Positions 54,421 to 64,000 of a stretch of DNA of 64,000 bases are shown one piece after another; positions within the stretch are counted from its first letter, which is position 1, and each line of letters opens with the position of its first letter. Source of the DNA: Henricia sp. BOLD:AAB3569 (taxonomy: Eukaryota > Echinodermata > Asteroidea > Spinulosida > Echinasteridae). The translations under genes and the position numbers were made by a program. Location: contig JBBELK010000461.1 in assembly GCA_037783545.1 (NCBI GenBank), positions 1,054,001 through 1,118,000 of the forward strand, given 5' to 3'. Under the pieces are notes generated by a model. It saw only the letters and a list, made by a program, of their open reading frames with translations. It made no database searches and was not told the origin of the DNA.

Positions 54421-57400
54421 GGCAGGACCCTAATCGGGTCATTGCGAGTCGGTCACAAGTGGAAATGCAACCTCACGTTTGAGTTGAAAGCTTCTCGAAT
54501 AAGCTACGACAAGGGATTCTCCTTCGACCGATGTGTGATTGATTTGAGTTCTCGGTCTTGGGGCGTGAACGTAATGGCGGACCCGGGTAGCGCCTTGGCT
54601 TTATACTACGTGGGCAACGGTGAGGTATGCGGTCCCCAACAGGGAAAACACACCGAGAGCCTAATTCATCTTTTGCTCATCCGTCACCTCCGGGAGGAGA
54701 AAACTCCCGAATGCAGCGAAGCACCACCTAGCAGACCTCTCGGAGAGGGCATCGGGAGGCGAGTGGACCTCCTACAGAGCGGTGATTTCAGTGGGATTCG
54801 CGCCGTAGACCACGAGACAGGAGTCCCCTTCATGGGGTGTAAGTGGCACGCTATTGGCCAGTGTTCGGTCAGTACTACGTTAAGACAGTGGTTCACCATT
54901 ACCGTAGGATACTCGGATGACAAAGAATGGACCTGTTTTGTCTTCAGTGCACCTTCCAGACGCCAGGTAAGTCGGTAGAGGGCGTTTCAACTTTACAGCT
55001 CATTCTATCGTTTTGTACTTTAGATGTACTCTTCAAAGTATAAAAATTTACACATTTTTTGACCTTTTTGTGTTTTCTACAGTAGGCCCTTCAAATTGAT
55101 ATTTGAAGAGTTAATCACTCATCAGATATATATTATAACGAAACACGAAAAAAATCAAGGCTTAAAATTTGAAATTTTAAGAAAGTTTTGAGAAAAATCT
55201 CGTTGAAGTGTGTGGGAGAAGTGTAGTATCTGTACAGTAGAAAGCTAAAGCAGTTTTCTTGGGAAGTGGGAAGTAGTTTTCTTATTCGTAATTTGCAAAA
55301 TGCTTGCCCGTTTTTCTAAGCTGTGACTTTATGAACCACAGAGGGTGTCCTTATAGGACGCCTTTGGGTTCTTACGTCAATGCACAACAACGCAGAATAT
55401 TCCCTGCTCATATTTTAACGCAAACAGTCGAAACTCGCAAAAAATACAAGTCCCGACTTCACTGTTAGAAAGTTCCAATATACAAACCTTTTAAATATTT
55501 TTTTTATAGATATAGTTATCTGTTCCGAGCCCTTGCAGGTCACTCTACCAGCCGACGTCGTTTGGTTTCCATAGTAACCATGCCCCATTTTTAGGAGAGA
55601 GTCTTTGTACGGTCACGTGTGATTGCACTTTTAATGACTTGTCGACGCGAGCGCATCAGGGAAATGTAATATAGCTGGTCATTAATCAAACAAAAATGTG
55701 TCTCTTTTAAGGAGACTCGGAAAGACTGGTTTGCGTTCGTTTCTACAAGTTATTATGACAAATGGGTCAAATAGGCCTAAGAGAATTGATATTGTCTTGG
55801 ATGATTCAAAATTTCCAAAAAAAGATCAATACAGTTTAATTTTTATTATTAGTGCACGTTACGTGATTAAGAGAATCTCTCGTGTATTGTGTCTCAAGTA
55901 TCTTCGGATCGATAGTGTATTATGTTTTTGTCAGAGAAGGAACGGTCAGCTCTATAGCAAAAGGAGAGCGAAACAAAGCTCGTATATTTGCAAGTTGTAG
56001 GCCATTTGACTGGAAAAATCATGCACGCTCAAATAGAAAAAGGTGATTCCAACTTCAAATGCAATTATTCTGCCTGAGATGATAATTATTATTTGATGAG
56101 AAAACTGGATTTAAGTATTAGTGTGCACACGCATTTTGTTTACAAGGGCGCCCTCATAGAGACGAAACTCAGCGGCGTCGCCAAACATTTCGAAGGGGGG
56201 GGGGGGTGGGGGGGCACAGCACATTGGAAGGGGAACACGCAAAGCAGCTTACAGATATAGTGGTGCAAACCTCAAGTCTCATTTGAGGGGGGCACACGGG
56301 GGGTGGGGGTGGGTGGTGGTGGGGGGGGGGGGGGGGGGGGGGGGGGGTTTCTGTCCATTTCTGAAACCGATCATTTCTTCTGGTCTTCTCTCATCACCGT
56401 CCCTATGCTGAAAACCCTCTGTCATTACGGAAATATCATTTCGCTTTCACGTGTATCTAAACCTCTGAATACGCGCAGTATATCCAATTTCTTTCAACTA
56501 TAATTTTGGGTATAAACCACCGCCTTGCTGAAGATGCACTATCGGAAATTGACGTTTGATTGATACGTGAATTATAAATGAACCGTATGTATACAATATG
56601 TATTATTCATAAAATGAAGTGTTGTCAAAATTGACAATCATCGATCGGATAAACACAATCTTTGTTTTGCTTTCAAGTAGTCGGACTGTGAGTTTCCCCG
56701 AAGCGGAATAGCCAAAATGACAACTGCTTGGGTCGACGTGAGAAAATCAATCTCTAAGATGCACTGTGTGCCAAATATACACACCAAACACTAGTTCTGT
56801 CCGTAAACTCTCAAGTGACATATCCCCTTCGATCACATGTGTACATTTAATCAAAACGATTTTTTTCCTGTCCAAATTCTTGTGAGTGAAGGGGATATAA
56901 TTTGTGACCCTACAGCACAAAGCCTGTCACAGACCTCGCACGATATACAGATACAGACTAATCCAACTAACGAAAACTGCGGTGTATCTCCAATGCGTTT
57001 ACGTGACGTCACAATAGACATACACCGCAGTAACAATGGAATAACCATTCGGATTACACGTAAGCATTTCATATGTAAGCATTTAATGGGAGAAAAATAT
57101 TGAGATTCGCACATTTTATAGCGTTGAAAGCAGATAACAATATTTATCTCTTAGTTTAGTGTTTTTAGAATATTCTGCCGTAAATACTCTAAAACTTTAA
57201 ATAAGATGATGCAAATATTTCATGATGGCCAAATCTCACGTCAAACGGGGATTCCCCATATGTATCATGGTTTTAAGAGTTAGCTCATAATTCTCTTTTA
57301 TGGAGAGCCCATAATTTCCAAATTGGCGTTCTTCGCCTGCTATATATACTCCTTCTTGCATTCCCATGGCAATCTTTACCCAGTGTTCGGACAAAATGGC

Positions 57401-57722
57401 CACGGCCACGCCCACACAGCAAGGCATCGCCACAAGTGCCATTCTTGTTACGTATCCGCTTTCTTGTTCTTTGCAGTGCTGCAATGTATAAGTTGTTCAG
57501 CACAATGTCTCTCTGTTTCTTGGGTATACATCTCCTTGGTACCTTCACCCAAAGAATGACCGTTGAACGACTTCAAGGAACCTTTTTCATTTCCATCAGG
57601 GCATCGGAGACCTGCAGAACCTGACGATGACGCCACAGTACTTGTCCCGATTTATCCTTTACACCCCATCGGCGATTCTCTTCTATAACCAAGGCGCCTT
57701 CTATTCGACTCTGAGCGCCTAG
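54421..57722 (+). CDS. Unrecognised gene, two 3' exons (start unresolved)
   Basis: Exon a runs from somewhere after 54421 to 54966 and stays open for about 180 codons up to a strong donor (GACGCCAG/GTAAGT). Exon b (57600-57722, 41 codons with TAG) follows a good pyrimidine tract and acceptor (TTTCCATCAG/GGC). Both junctions are phase 0. Exon a has WKCNLTFELKASRISYD, SRSWGVNVMADPG, GSALALYYVGNGEVCG and QWFTITVGYSDDKEWTCFVF. Exon b encodes GIGDLQNLTMTPQYLSRF and ILYTPSAILFYNQGAFYS. AATAAA follows at 58138. The composition is protein-like with no low complexity. The 5' limit is open: an in-frame TGA sits at 54418, a possible acceptor (GAGGCAG/GACC) is at 54425, and an in-frame ATG with a G at -3 and +4 lies at 54574. 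I do not recognise the family. It could be a lineage-specific gene or the 3' end of a longer one. Confidence 0.55.
56020..56350. repeat. Family D fragment (reverse) followed by G-rich runs
   Basis: 56020-56170 has the reverse of family D landmarks (GGGCGCCCTCATAGAGACGA, CTTCAAATGC). It is followed by G runs at 56195-56213 and 56296-56346, both inside the intron of the unrecognised gene. The long G run may be unreliable in length. Confidence 0.5.
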
Positions 57723-58137
57723 TTGTCTTGTTTGTATTGATTTGTCCCAAGCATGCAGGTGGTTTCTGGTGATGGTTTGAAATCTAGGCTGCTTCGTGAA
57801 AGTTGAAGCCGAAGTTGAGATTGACCAGATTGGTAATGAATCTGGGATCGCGATACGAACGCAGGACGGCCCAGGCGATCGAGACGTCGGTGGACGCATG
57901 CAACTGATGCCATGATGTTATATCCTGTTGAAATATAACACAAAATACGGTATAAGGGGCCAGTAAAATTCGATCCCCATCCTGTACATGGACGCTCTAA
58001 AACGTTTTCTAGAGAAGGAATTAGCTAGTAGACTATAACTTTTGAAGGCCACTGAAAAACATATTGTATCTTTTATAGGTGATTTGGGCATTTTTATGCC
58101 AAGACATTGCGCTGCCTTGTCTGTCCAGTTGGTTTGT

Positions 58138-58143
58138 AATAAA
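58138..58143 (+). terminator. Candidate polyadenylation signal for the unrecognised gene
   Basis: AATAAA 416 bases after the TAG at 57720-57722, on the same strand. Confidence 0.4.
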
Positions 58144-58495
58144 AATGAAAATGGTTCCAATTTGCATACAAAATCGATGTTGTTTAAACCAAGGCCTTTA
58201 TACCCATTAATGCGACGCCATGAAGGGGAATGTAAAGTTGGATGGTTTGTTTTTTGAGCGACCAGACTGATCCATTGCGTTGCGTTGCTTTGTGCATATA
58301 CATAGGCGGGAAACGCTGATTGGTTTAATGAATTCAGCGCAACTCATCGGTTAATAATTCATTTTACAAACATCGAACAATCTTCAAGAATTAGCGTTTG
58401 TGCTGAATACAAAAATATATTCAAGTAAAACTGGACCGTAATACCAATAGTACCTTTAATACAATTATATTAAACATTGAGAGATGCAATTGAGT

Positions 58496-58738
58496 GGTGC
58501 CGTTGGCAGCCGACAGCCAGAGACACTGTGTAATCCCTTTATACTCTTCATGAAAGAGTGCTCTGGGATCTTGTGCATTACACAATACACTGGACCAACG
58601 GCTTTACATAGTAATTGTGGTTAAATGCCTTGCTCAAGGGCACAGGTACCACGACCGGGTATCAAACCCGCAACATACCAAGTTTTCCCCTGATTGTTGC
58701 GAGTCAACGACCCCGGCACTCGGCCACGGTTTCTCGCC
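58496..58738 (-). mobile_element. tRNA-derived SINE, family S1, truncated
   Basis: GAGACACTGTGTAATCCC, GTGCTCTGGGATCTT, CAACGGCTTTACAT, TGCCTTGCTCAAGGGCACAG and a worn head (CACTCGGCCACGG). The (AAT)n tail is missing. Confidence 0.8.
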
Positions 58739-59274
58739 ATTTTGTATAGTCCGATATTACGTTCAACCAGAAGAACCTATTTAGGTCAAACGTCTTTCAA
58801 CTTAAATTGTAATCCATTTCCAACCAATTTGGCCAATCCAAAACTCGGCAGCGCGTTGTCGATTTCCAATCAACCCCGTGGCCCCAGCCTCTGTATCGTG
58901 CTATACATGTATACTATACAGCGATGCGCGCCGAAACGACATTGGCCCATTATGATTTCCCGCCAGATGATAGATCGCCAACAGCATCGTCCGGCGAAAT
59001 ATTGATGATTTCTAGAATTAAAGTTTGCCGCCAAGACCCCAAAATAATCATCTTCTCTCCCCTGTAAAATAAATCTAGGACACTGCATCTGTGTTATGGC
59101 CCAGTAACGTTTGGGATATACGACTCAGTGCATGCAGTGGTATAGAGATAGGCAATGTGTGATACAGAGAGTTGCGAATTCCGGAATTATCGTTAAAGTG
59201 GTGTTTTATTTCGGTCATATTCTGTCGCCGTATCTAGGCTCCACGGTTTTAAGCCAATAATTTCTCTCTTCCGT

Positions 59275-59595
59275 GATGTAGCATGATTACGGCCAGACGC
59301 ACCACGATGTAGCATGATTACGGTCAGACGCACCACGATGTAGCATGATTACGGTCAGTCACACCGCGATGTAGCATGATTACGGTCAGACGCACCACGA
59401 TGTAGCATGATTACGGTCAGTCGCACCACGATGTAGCATAATTACGGTCAGTCGCACCACGATGTAGCATGATTACGGTCAGTCGCACCACGATGTAGCA
59501 TGATTACGGTCAGTCGCACCACGATGTAGCATGATTACGGTCAGTCGCACCACGATGTAGCATGATTACGGTCAGACGCACCACGATGTAGCACC
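59275..59595 (+). repeat. 31-bp minisatellite, about 10.3 units
   Basis: The unit is GATGTAGCATGATTACGGTC followed by AGWCGCACCAC, repeated every 31 bases from 59275 to 59585 with a partial last unit. Copies differ mainly at one A/T position, and one unit carries ATAATTAC. There are no unique spacers, so it is not CRISPR-like. Confidence 0.95.
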
Positions 59596-60786
59596 ATAAA
59601 CGACCGTAAAATCTAAAAGGTTATTTGATGTATAGCCTGCGTCCAAATGATTTGGCCGCTTCTTAAAATTATACAACGGTCAGTAGGCCTAGACCTTTTT
59701 GAAAATATTCATTAACTGAAATACAAAAGAGAGAACTTGATTATGGGAAGGGAAGCGATCAAACAACCATCCCACAATACTATTATGTCATTGAAGTCCA
59801 TCAAAATCTGTAAAAACACCAAAGACTTTAAATTGAAAAAAAAAATCACATGCAACAGCGCCCTCTATGGGCATTGGCACGCGATGACCTATAGCGCCCT
59901 CAAGAGTCATTAGCACAGGTGCAGATGATCACTATAACGTGTCGTGCCAGAATTGTACGATATATACTTTTTTGTTTACACAAGGTGCGTTAGGTAGACG
60001 TCTGATTACTTTCCACAGAAAGGGAAAAAATAACAATTTCATGAGTAGAATACAATGTGTACTGACATTGCGAACACATTAACTGTCTGTTACATTCTCA
60101 TATTTAGAACTTGTGGGTGCACCTGCAAGCGCAAGCGCGTATAATATTCATTAGTTGAAAACAATAATACATTTTTAAAAGCAGAAATGGGAGAACACAT
60201 GCATGGCAGTACCGGTAACTAATAGCCTGTGAGCGAGTCTTTCGTGTGAATTGTAATGGAGCCTTTTACGTAGAGACTTCGGTATGTTTTGTGAAGTGTA
60301 TAAGGCCTAAGGGATCATAACTACGGTACAATCACGGTACATTGTACAATCACTGCGGCTACGCGTCGCCAGTCAGAAATTATTGTTAAGTGAACTTAAA
60401 TCGAGTGAAATTGAAAATAAAGTGGTTTTTAAGTTTGATACGGCGCTTGTCTCCACGTTTCAGCGGCCAGACGTTGCGAAAACGGTAATCGGCCTGGAAG
60501 ATATATTCAGCTTCAACGTGCAATGTGTGTAAAAACATGGGATTCGTTTTACAAACATTGAGATGCATATTAATGGTCTTGAGTATTATTGTTTGACTTA
60601 AGCAATGACAACCTCTGCTTCTAAGACATTTTTACTAGGTTATCTCTTGTGAAACGAACTTCCTTCTTTTATCGTCTTTCATCACGCAAATGTGTATTGG
60701 CGCGCGTATATTGTTTGGTTTACTTTTTAAAAGTGTGCGTTTTTAGACACTTCCCTGTGGATGGTTGCAAAAGTTTCATGCTTTAT
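59596..60786. other. Gene-poor stretch, nothing assigned
   Basis: I see no gene, RNA or repeat with clear ends. Two short GCGCCCTC motifs near 59860-59900 resemble a doubled segment. Confidence 0.4.
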
Positions 60787-60986
60787 CAGGCGCGGATCCA
60801 GAGAGAGAGAGAGGGGGGGGGGGGGGGGGGGGGGGGGGTCAAAACCTCTCCCTGCTCCGACACCAAAAATGTAATGATTTTTTGCGCGTCCGCCTGTCCG
60901 AAACAAGCTGACATAAAAATCTGATGGGCAAAACCCCTCCCTGGTGGCAAAACCCCCTCCTGGAAAAATTCCTGGATCCGCCCCTG
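60787..60986. mobile_element. hAT-like MITE (200 bp), 5-bp target duplication TTTAT
   Basis: Ends CAGGCGCGGATCCAG and CTGGATCCGCCCCTG are inverted copies of the common CAGGGGCGGATCCAGG terminus. TTTAT flanks both sides (60782-60786 and 60987-60991). It contains a (GA)n and G run (60800-60838) and internal ACCCCTCCCTGG and CCCCCTCCTGG repeats. Confidence 0.8.
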
Positions 60987-60991
60987 TTTAT

Positions 60992-62574
60992 ACTATGTAT
61001 TTATTTTTGATTGAGGAGGGGACTTTTCATTTGCTATTAAGTTGGATGTTTTCTCATTGTAGCGATAAGGGACAGCGGTGCGACTAAACCAATTACCAAT
61101 TTGGGAGTTAGTTTAATATGTTTTCGCGTTGTCGAGTGTATTCAACTCGCCCATCAAACACGGCAGGATTTGTTTGTCTAGATCTCCCTCGAAAACCTGG
61201 CTCAATATCGTCCGTTACACGCCTACCGCTCGAGGTGAGAATTTCTTCTTTTCCCGCCATGCGTTTGGGGACAATGCCGCGGAGGTATTCCGAGGAGAGG
61301 ACCTAGTGTTTGATTAGCTTGCAGAGTAAATCTGACGGAGCTAGGCGGCCGGATCCAGCCGGGATCCAAACAGTTCCGATAAGTAATACATCAAGTAGCT
61401 CTCAGGGGATAGTTACAAGTTGAATATCATAGCGATAGAGTAGGCATGTCGCCCCTGCAATCTTTGTTAGCTGTATATACTCTCGTCGTTTGTATTCATT
61501 TTTTCTCTTCATTTGACTGATTCTTTTGTCGATTTGATATTGAGAAAATGGCAATATACGTCCACGAAGGGTTCACCACACTAAATAAAGGCCAGATCCG
61601 TGCGCCAAGCTCAATAATATTTTGCATACCCTCAAGTAAACTGAGGATAAAGCGTCTTGGGGGCACCAAATGTAATATGTTGTAAATAAGTATACATGTA
61701 TTTGTATAGGTGTATTTTTTACTGTATTTGTATAGGTGTTTACACAAAGCCTGGTTTGTGGTCTTGCAACTCTGAGAATTGTGGGTGAAATGAAGGCTGA
61801 AAAGTGGTCTGATTTGTCCTATAGTGGAGGGATAATTTTCAGACATGGCTGCCTTTGAAATATGCTTATTTTATGGGTGGTCTTCTTTAGAGCCATTTTC
61901 CCAAAACAAAAATCAAAGTTGAGGTCTTAAACATTATTTTTCCATCTGGCGCCGTGGCCTGAGAGAGTTTGGAATATTTTTAATTATTTTTGGAAGTCGG
62001 TCCAATTAGCACTGTTGTCTATGGGGATTTATTTAGTGTGGTGCACCCCGAAGCCAGCATCAGGCCATATCGACAAACACACCTTTAATAATGTAATCTC
62101 GGAATACATCCAATAAAAGGTTGGCAAAATTGCAGGTACCCGGCTTTACCCCGTGGCTTGTTATTTTGTGTAGTCTCTGTGGACGGCTTGACAGCTCGCC
62201 TGATTGTATTCGATGGAGAGTGACCATAGAGTTTACTCACTCCGCCCATAGGCAAGTTACATAAACAGTCTTAAGTGTGGATCAGTCAAATATATACACA
62301 TCAGTGATTCAAACACACGGGTATGACACATTGTGAAATGTTGTGAAATATTTATTATTATTTTTTCGGAAACATGTCGACAGTTACATTACTATCGCAA
62401 GTCTCTGCCAGTCTTCGAAGATCTTCATAAATCTATAAGGCCCTTTCGGTTTTCTCACGTCCGTCACGTCCTCGAGAAAGTGTTTATAATTTCTAACCAT
62501 GGGCTATTCGATAAAGGTTTTTGTTTGCAAGAAACGCAAGTTATACTGTGACCGAAAGAGCGAGGGGGCTGAGA
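60992..62574. other. Gene-poor stretch, nothing assigned
   Basis: Only short open frames. A GTATTTGTATAGGTGT duplication occurs at about 61695-61740. There are no exon pairs or family matches. Confidence 0.4.
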
Positions 62575-63000
62575 GACGTAACATATTTTATTAATCAGTG
62601 TAGCAAGATTGACTAAACCAGCATCTGTAAGACCGCTGAGGCAGGGTGCGCCACTCTGCCTAAAGTGCCTCCCTGAGCCCCTGCACTTCTGGGGCTTTAT
62701 TGGGAGACGTACGGATGCAGAGACGAGCTAATCCCACGCAGGTTTAGTTCTAGGTTGAAAACACAATTTTTTTTCCCAAGAGCTCTTAACTGCAGGATTC
62801 TCCCAGAAAAAGAAAATGTCACATTTTATTGCTGTATGAGAATCACTTGTTCTATACTAGCAGGCCTTCTTGGACTCGGATGACATCACTGAAGCGGAAG
62901 AGCCCTGGGAGCAATTTCAAAGTAATTGGTCGATCAGTGCCTTGTTATTCAGCAAGCATCTGTTCTGTTCAAGAATTGGTATTTCAAGAAAATTACGTTT
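62575..63000 (+). repeat. Dispersed repeat family A
   Basis: GACCGCTGAGGCAGGGTGCG, CCACTCTGCCTAAAGTGCC, AACTGCAGGATTCTCCCAG and CTTGTTATTCAGCAAGC follow the order seen at 12915-13395. Confidence 0.75.
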
Positions 63001-64000
63001 CTTTTTTTAAGAAGAGTATAGCCTACCGTAATTTATTTGCACTTTTCAGAATATGTCTGACCTTCCGAGAAAGCTAAGCCCTTTCTCCAAACGGCCACTC
63101 TCCGGTTTCGTAAATCCCGGAATTGCTCCGAGACAGGTGAATTCAATGTAGACAGTGTTTTTCCCTGCGGTTGCGTTGCGTAAATGTCAACTCGTACACC
63201 TTTCCTGGCTCTTAATGTTGGCTGTCCAAGTATTGGGTTCTTTTCATAATATTGACGCTATCGTCTTCCTTTCCAATATTTGTTTGGAAATACTTCCACC
63301 AGGAACAGTCTTCTAAAATGTTCCTCAAATACGCTTTATCTTCTGACGGACGCTGACAAATGTAGATAATGTATAGTGTTTTGTCTTTTATGCAAATTTA
63401 CATAGTAGGGTGTGCTAATTTAATTAGAAAAAGTGTCAGTGTGTCATATACCACTTTAGCCACACGATCCCGTTGTTCCCAACCAATGTCACCCCCCCCC
63501 CCCCCCCCCGCCCCCCTCCCCCTCAATGTTGGTATCGATTCTTACCTTTTTGACCAGACTTCCACGAAGAAATCGTCAGACAGCAGATGAGTAGGCCTAT
63601 TTGTTTATTCCGGGAAATGTTCTTTTTTTTTCAGATTAATTTCTTTCTGTAAAATCGACCATGCGTCATACAAGTCATACCTCGTTAATAACAGTTTCTT
63701 AGGACTAGTTTGCAGATTACCCAATATAGGAACCGTGTATAATTTAATGAAAGCAATGCAGAAAAATAGGAATTGGGATTAAAATTCCATTGTTATATTA
63801 TAAGCAGAATGTTCTTGCAACCGCGCTCTTGTCAGGTTCGGAATGTGTAATTACAGACGAAATGGCAGATTTCTTTGAACCACGCTAGCCAATCTATACA
63901 GTAGGATAATACATGGCGTCCTCAAAGTACATGAATACCAATTTTTGAATTAGGTTATCGCTGATTTCAATATCTTTCGCAACTGTCTTGTGTGTTCGAC
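63001..64000. other. Gene-poor right end with a C-rich run
   Basis: Nothing assigned apart from a C-rich run at about 63489-63522 (length may be unreliable). No exon or repeat end is supported. Confidence 0.4.

Noticed and set aside
54345-54480. TGA read as selenocysteine to extend the unrecognised gene upstream
   Set aside because: No SECIS-like structure was identified and a simple acceptor downstream of the TGA explains the open exon.
59275-59595. A CRISPR-like array
   Set aside because: Head-to-tail identical units without unique spacers in animal nuclear DNA. It is a minisatellite.
1-64000. Retroviral, LTR, Polinton or LINE coding pieces
   Set aside because: I found no reverse transcriptase, integrase, capsid or envelope-like segment in the frames I read.

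Overview
This window is nuclear DNA of an animal, most likely a marine invertebrate deuterostome such as an echinoderm. That placement is an inference. Four conserved animal genes are present in many short exons with GT-AG introns, and the rest is AT-rich DNA crowded with tRNA-derived SINEs and short inverted-repeat (MITE-like) DNA transposons. I saw no prokaryotic genes, CRISPR arrays, retroviral or LTR pieces, or LINE reverse transcriptase. The species cannot be named from the sequence.

Left third. ACADSB runs on the minus strand from about 3263 off the left edge (five exons seen). RPL26 lies on the plus strand at 5946-7173, probably with an upstream non-coding exon near 5369-5399. It converges on PYROXD2 (minus, 19150 to 8835, 13 coding exons, 596 codons rebuilt with consistent splice phases). 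PYROXD2 exon 8 sits at the end of a tandem array. Seven extra copies (one shortened inside) of its splice acceptor and most of its body lie upstream of it, and none ends in the normal donor.

Middle. About 1.5 kb separates PYROXD2 from a divergent gene, the TBC1D12/TBC1D14 orthologue (plus, 20694-39424, 11 exons, 888 codons), which has a complete TBC Rab-GAP domain. Its introns hold most of the repeats. A 59/71-bp minisatellite starts inside its last codons and repeats the final coding segment with the stop codon twelve times.

Right third. From 41 kb onward the DNA is mostly gene-poor. The exception is an unrecognised gene candidate on the plus strand with two phase-compatible exons (from about 54421 to 54966, and 57600-57722), ending just upstream of a polyadenylation signal. 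Other features are an inverted-repeat pair at 41526-42070, a 31-bp minisatellite near 59.3 kb, and more SINE and MITE copies.

The genes do not form a pathway. ACADSB and PYROXD2 are both mitochondrial flavoproteins, RPL26 is ribosomal, and TBC1D12/14 acts in Rab11 and recycling-endosome traffic. The mobile elements give a readable record of nested insertions, with several target-site duplications (TTA/TAA, TA, TTAA, CWG and 5-bp types) and two insertions that can be checked against uninterrupted copies of the host repeat in the same window.
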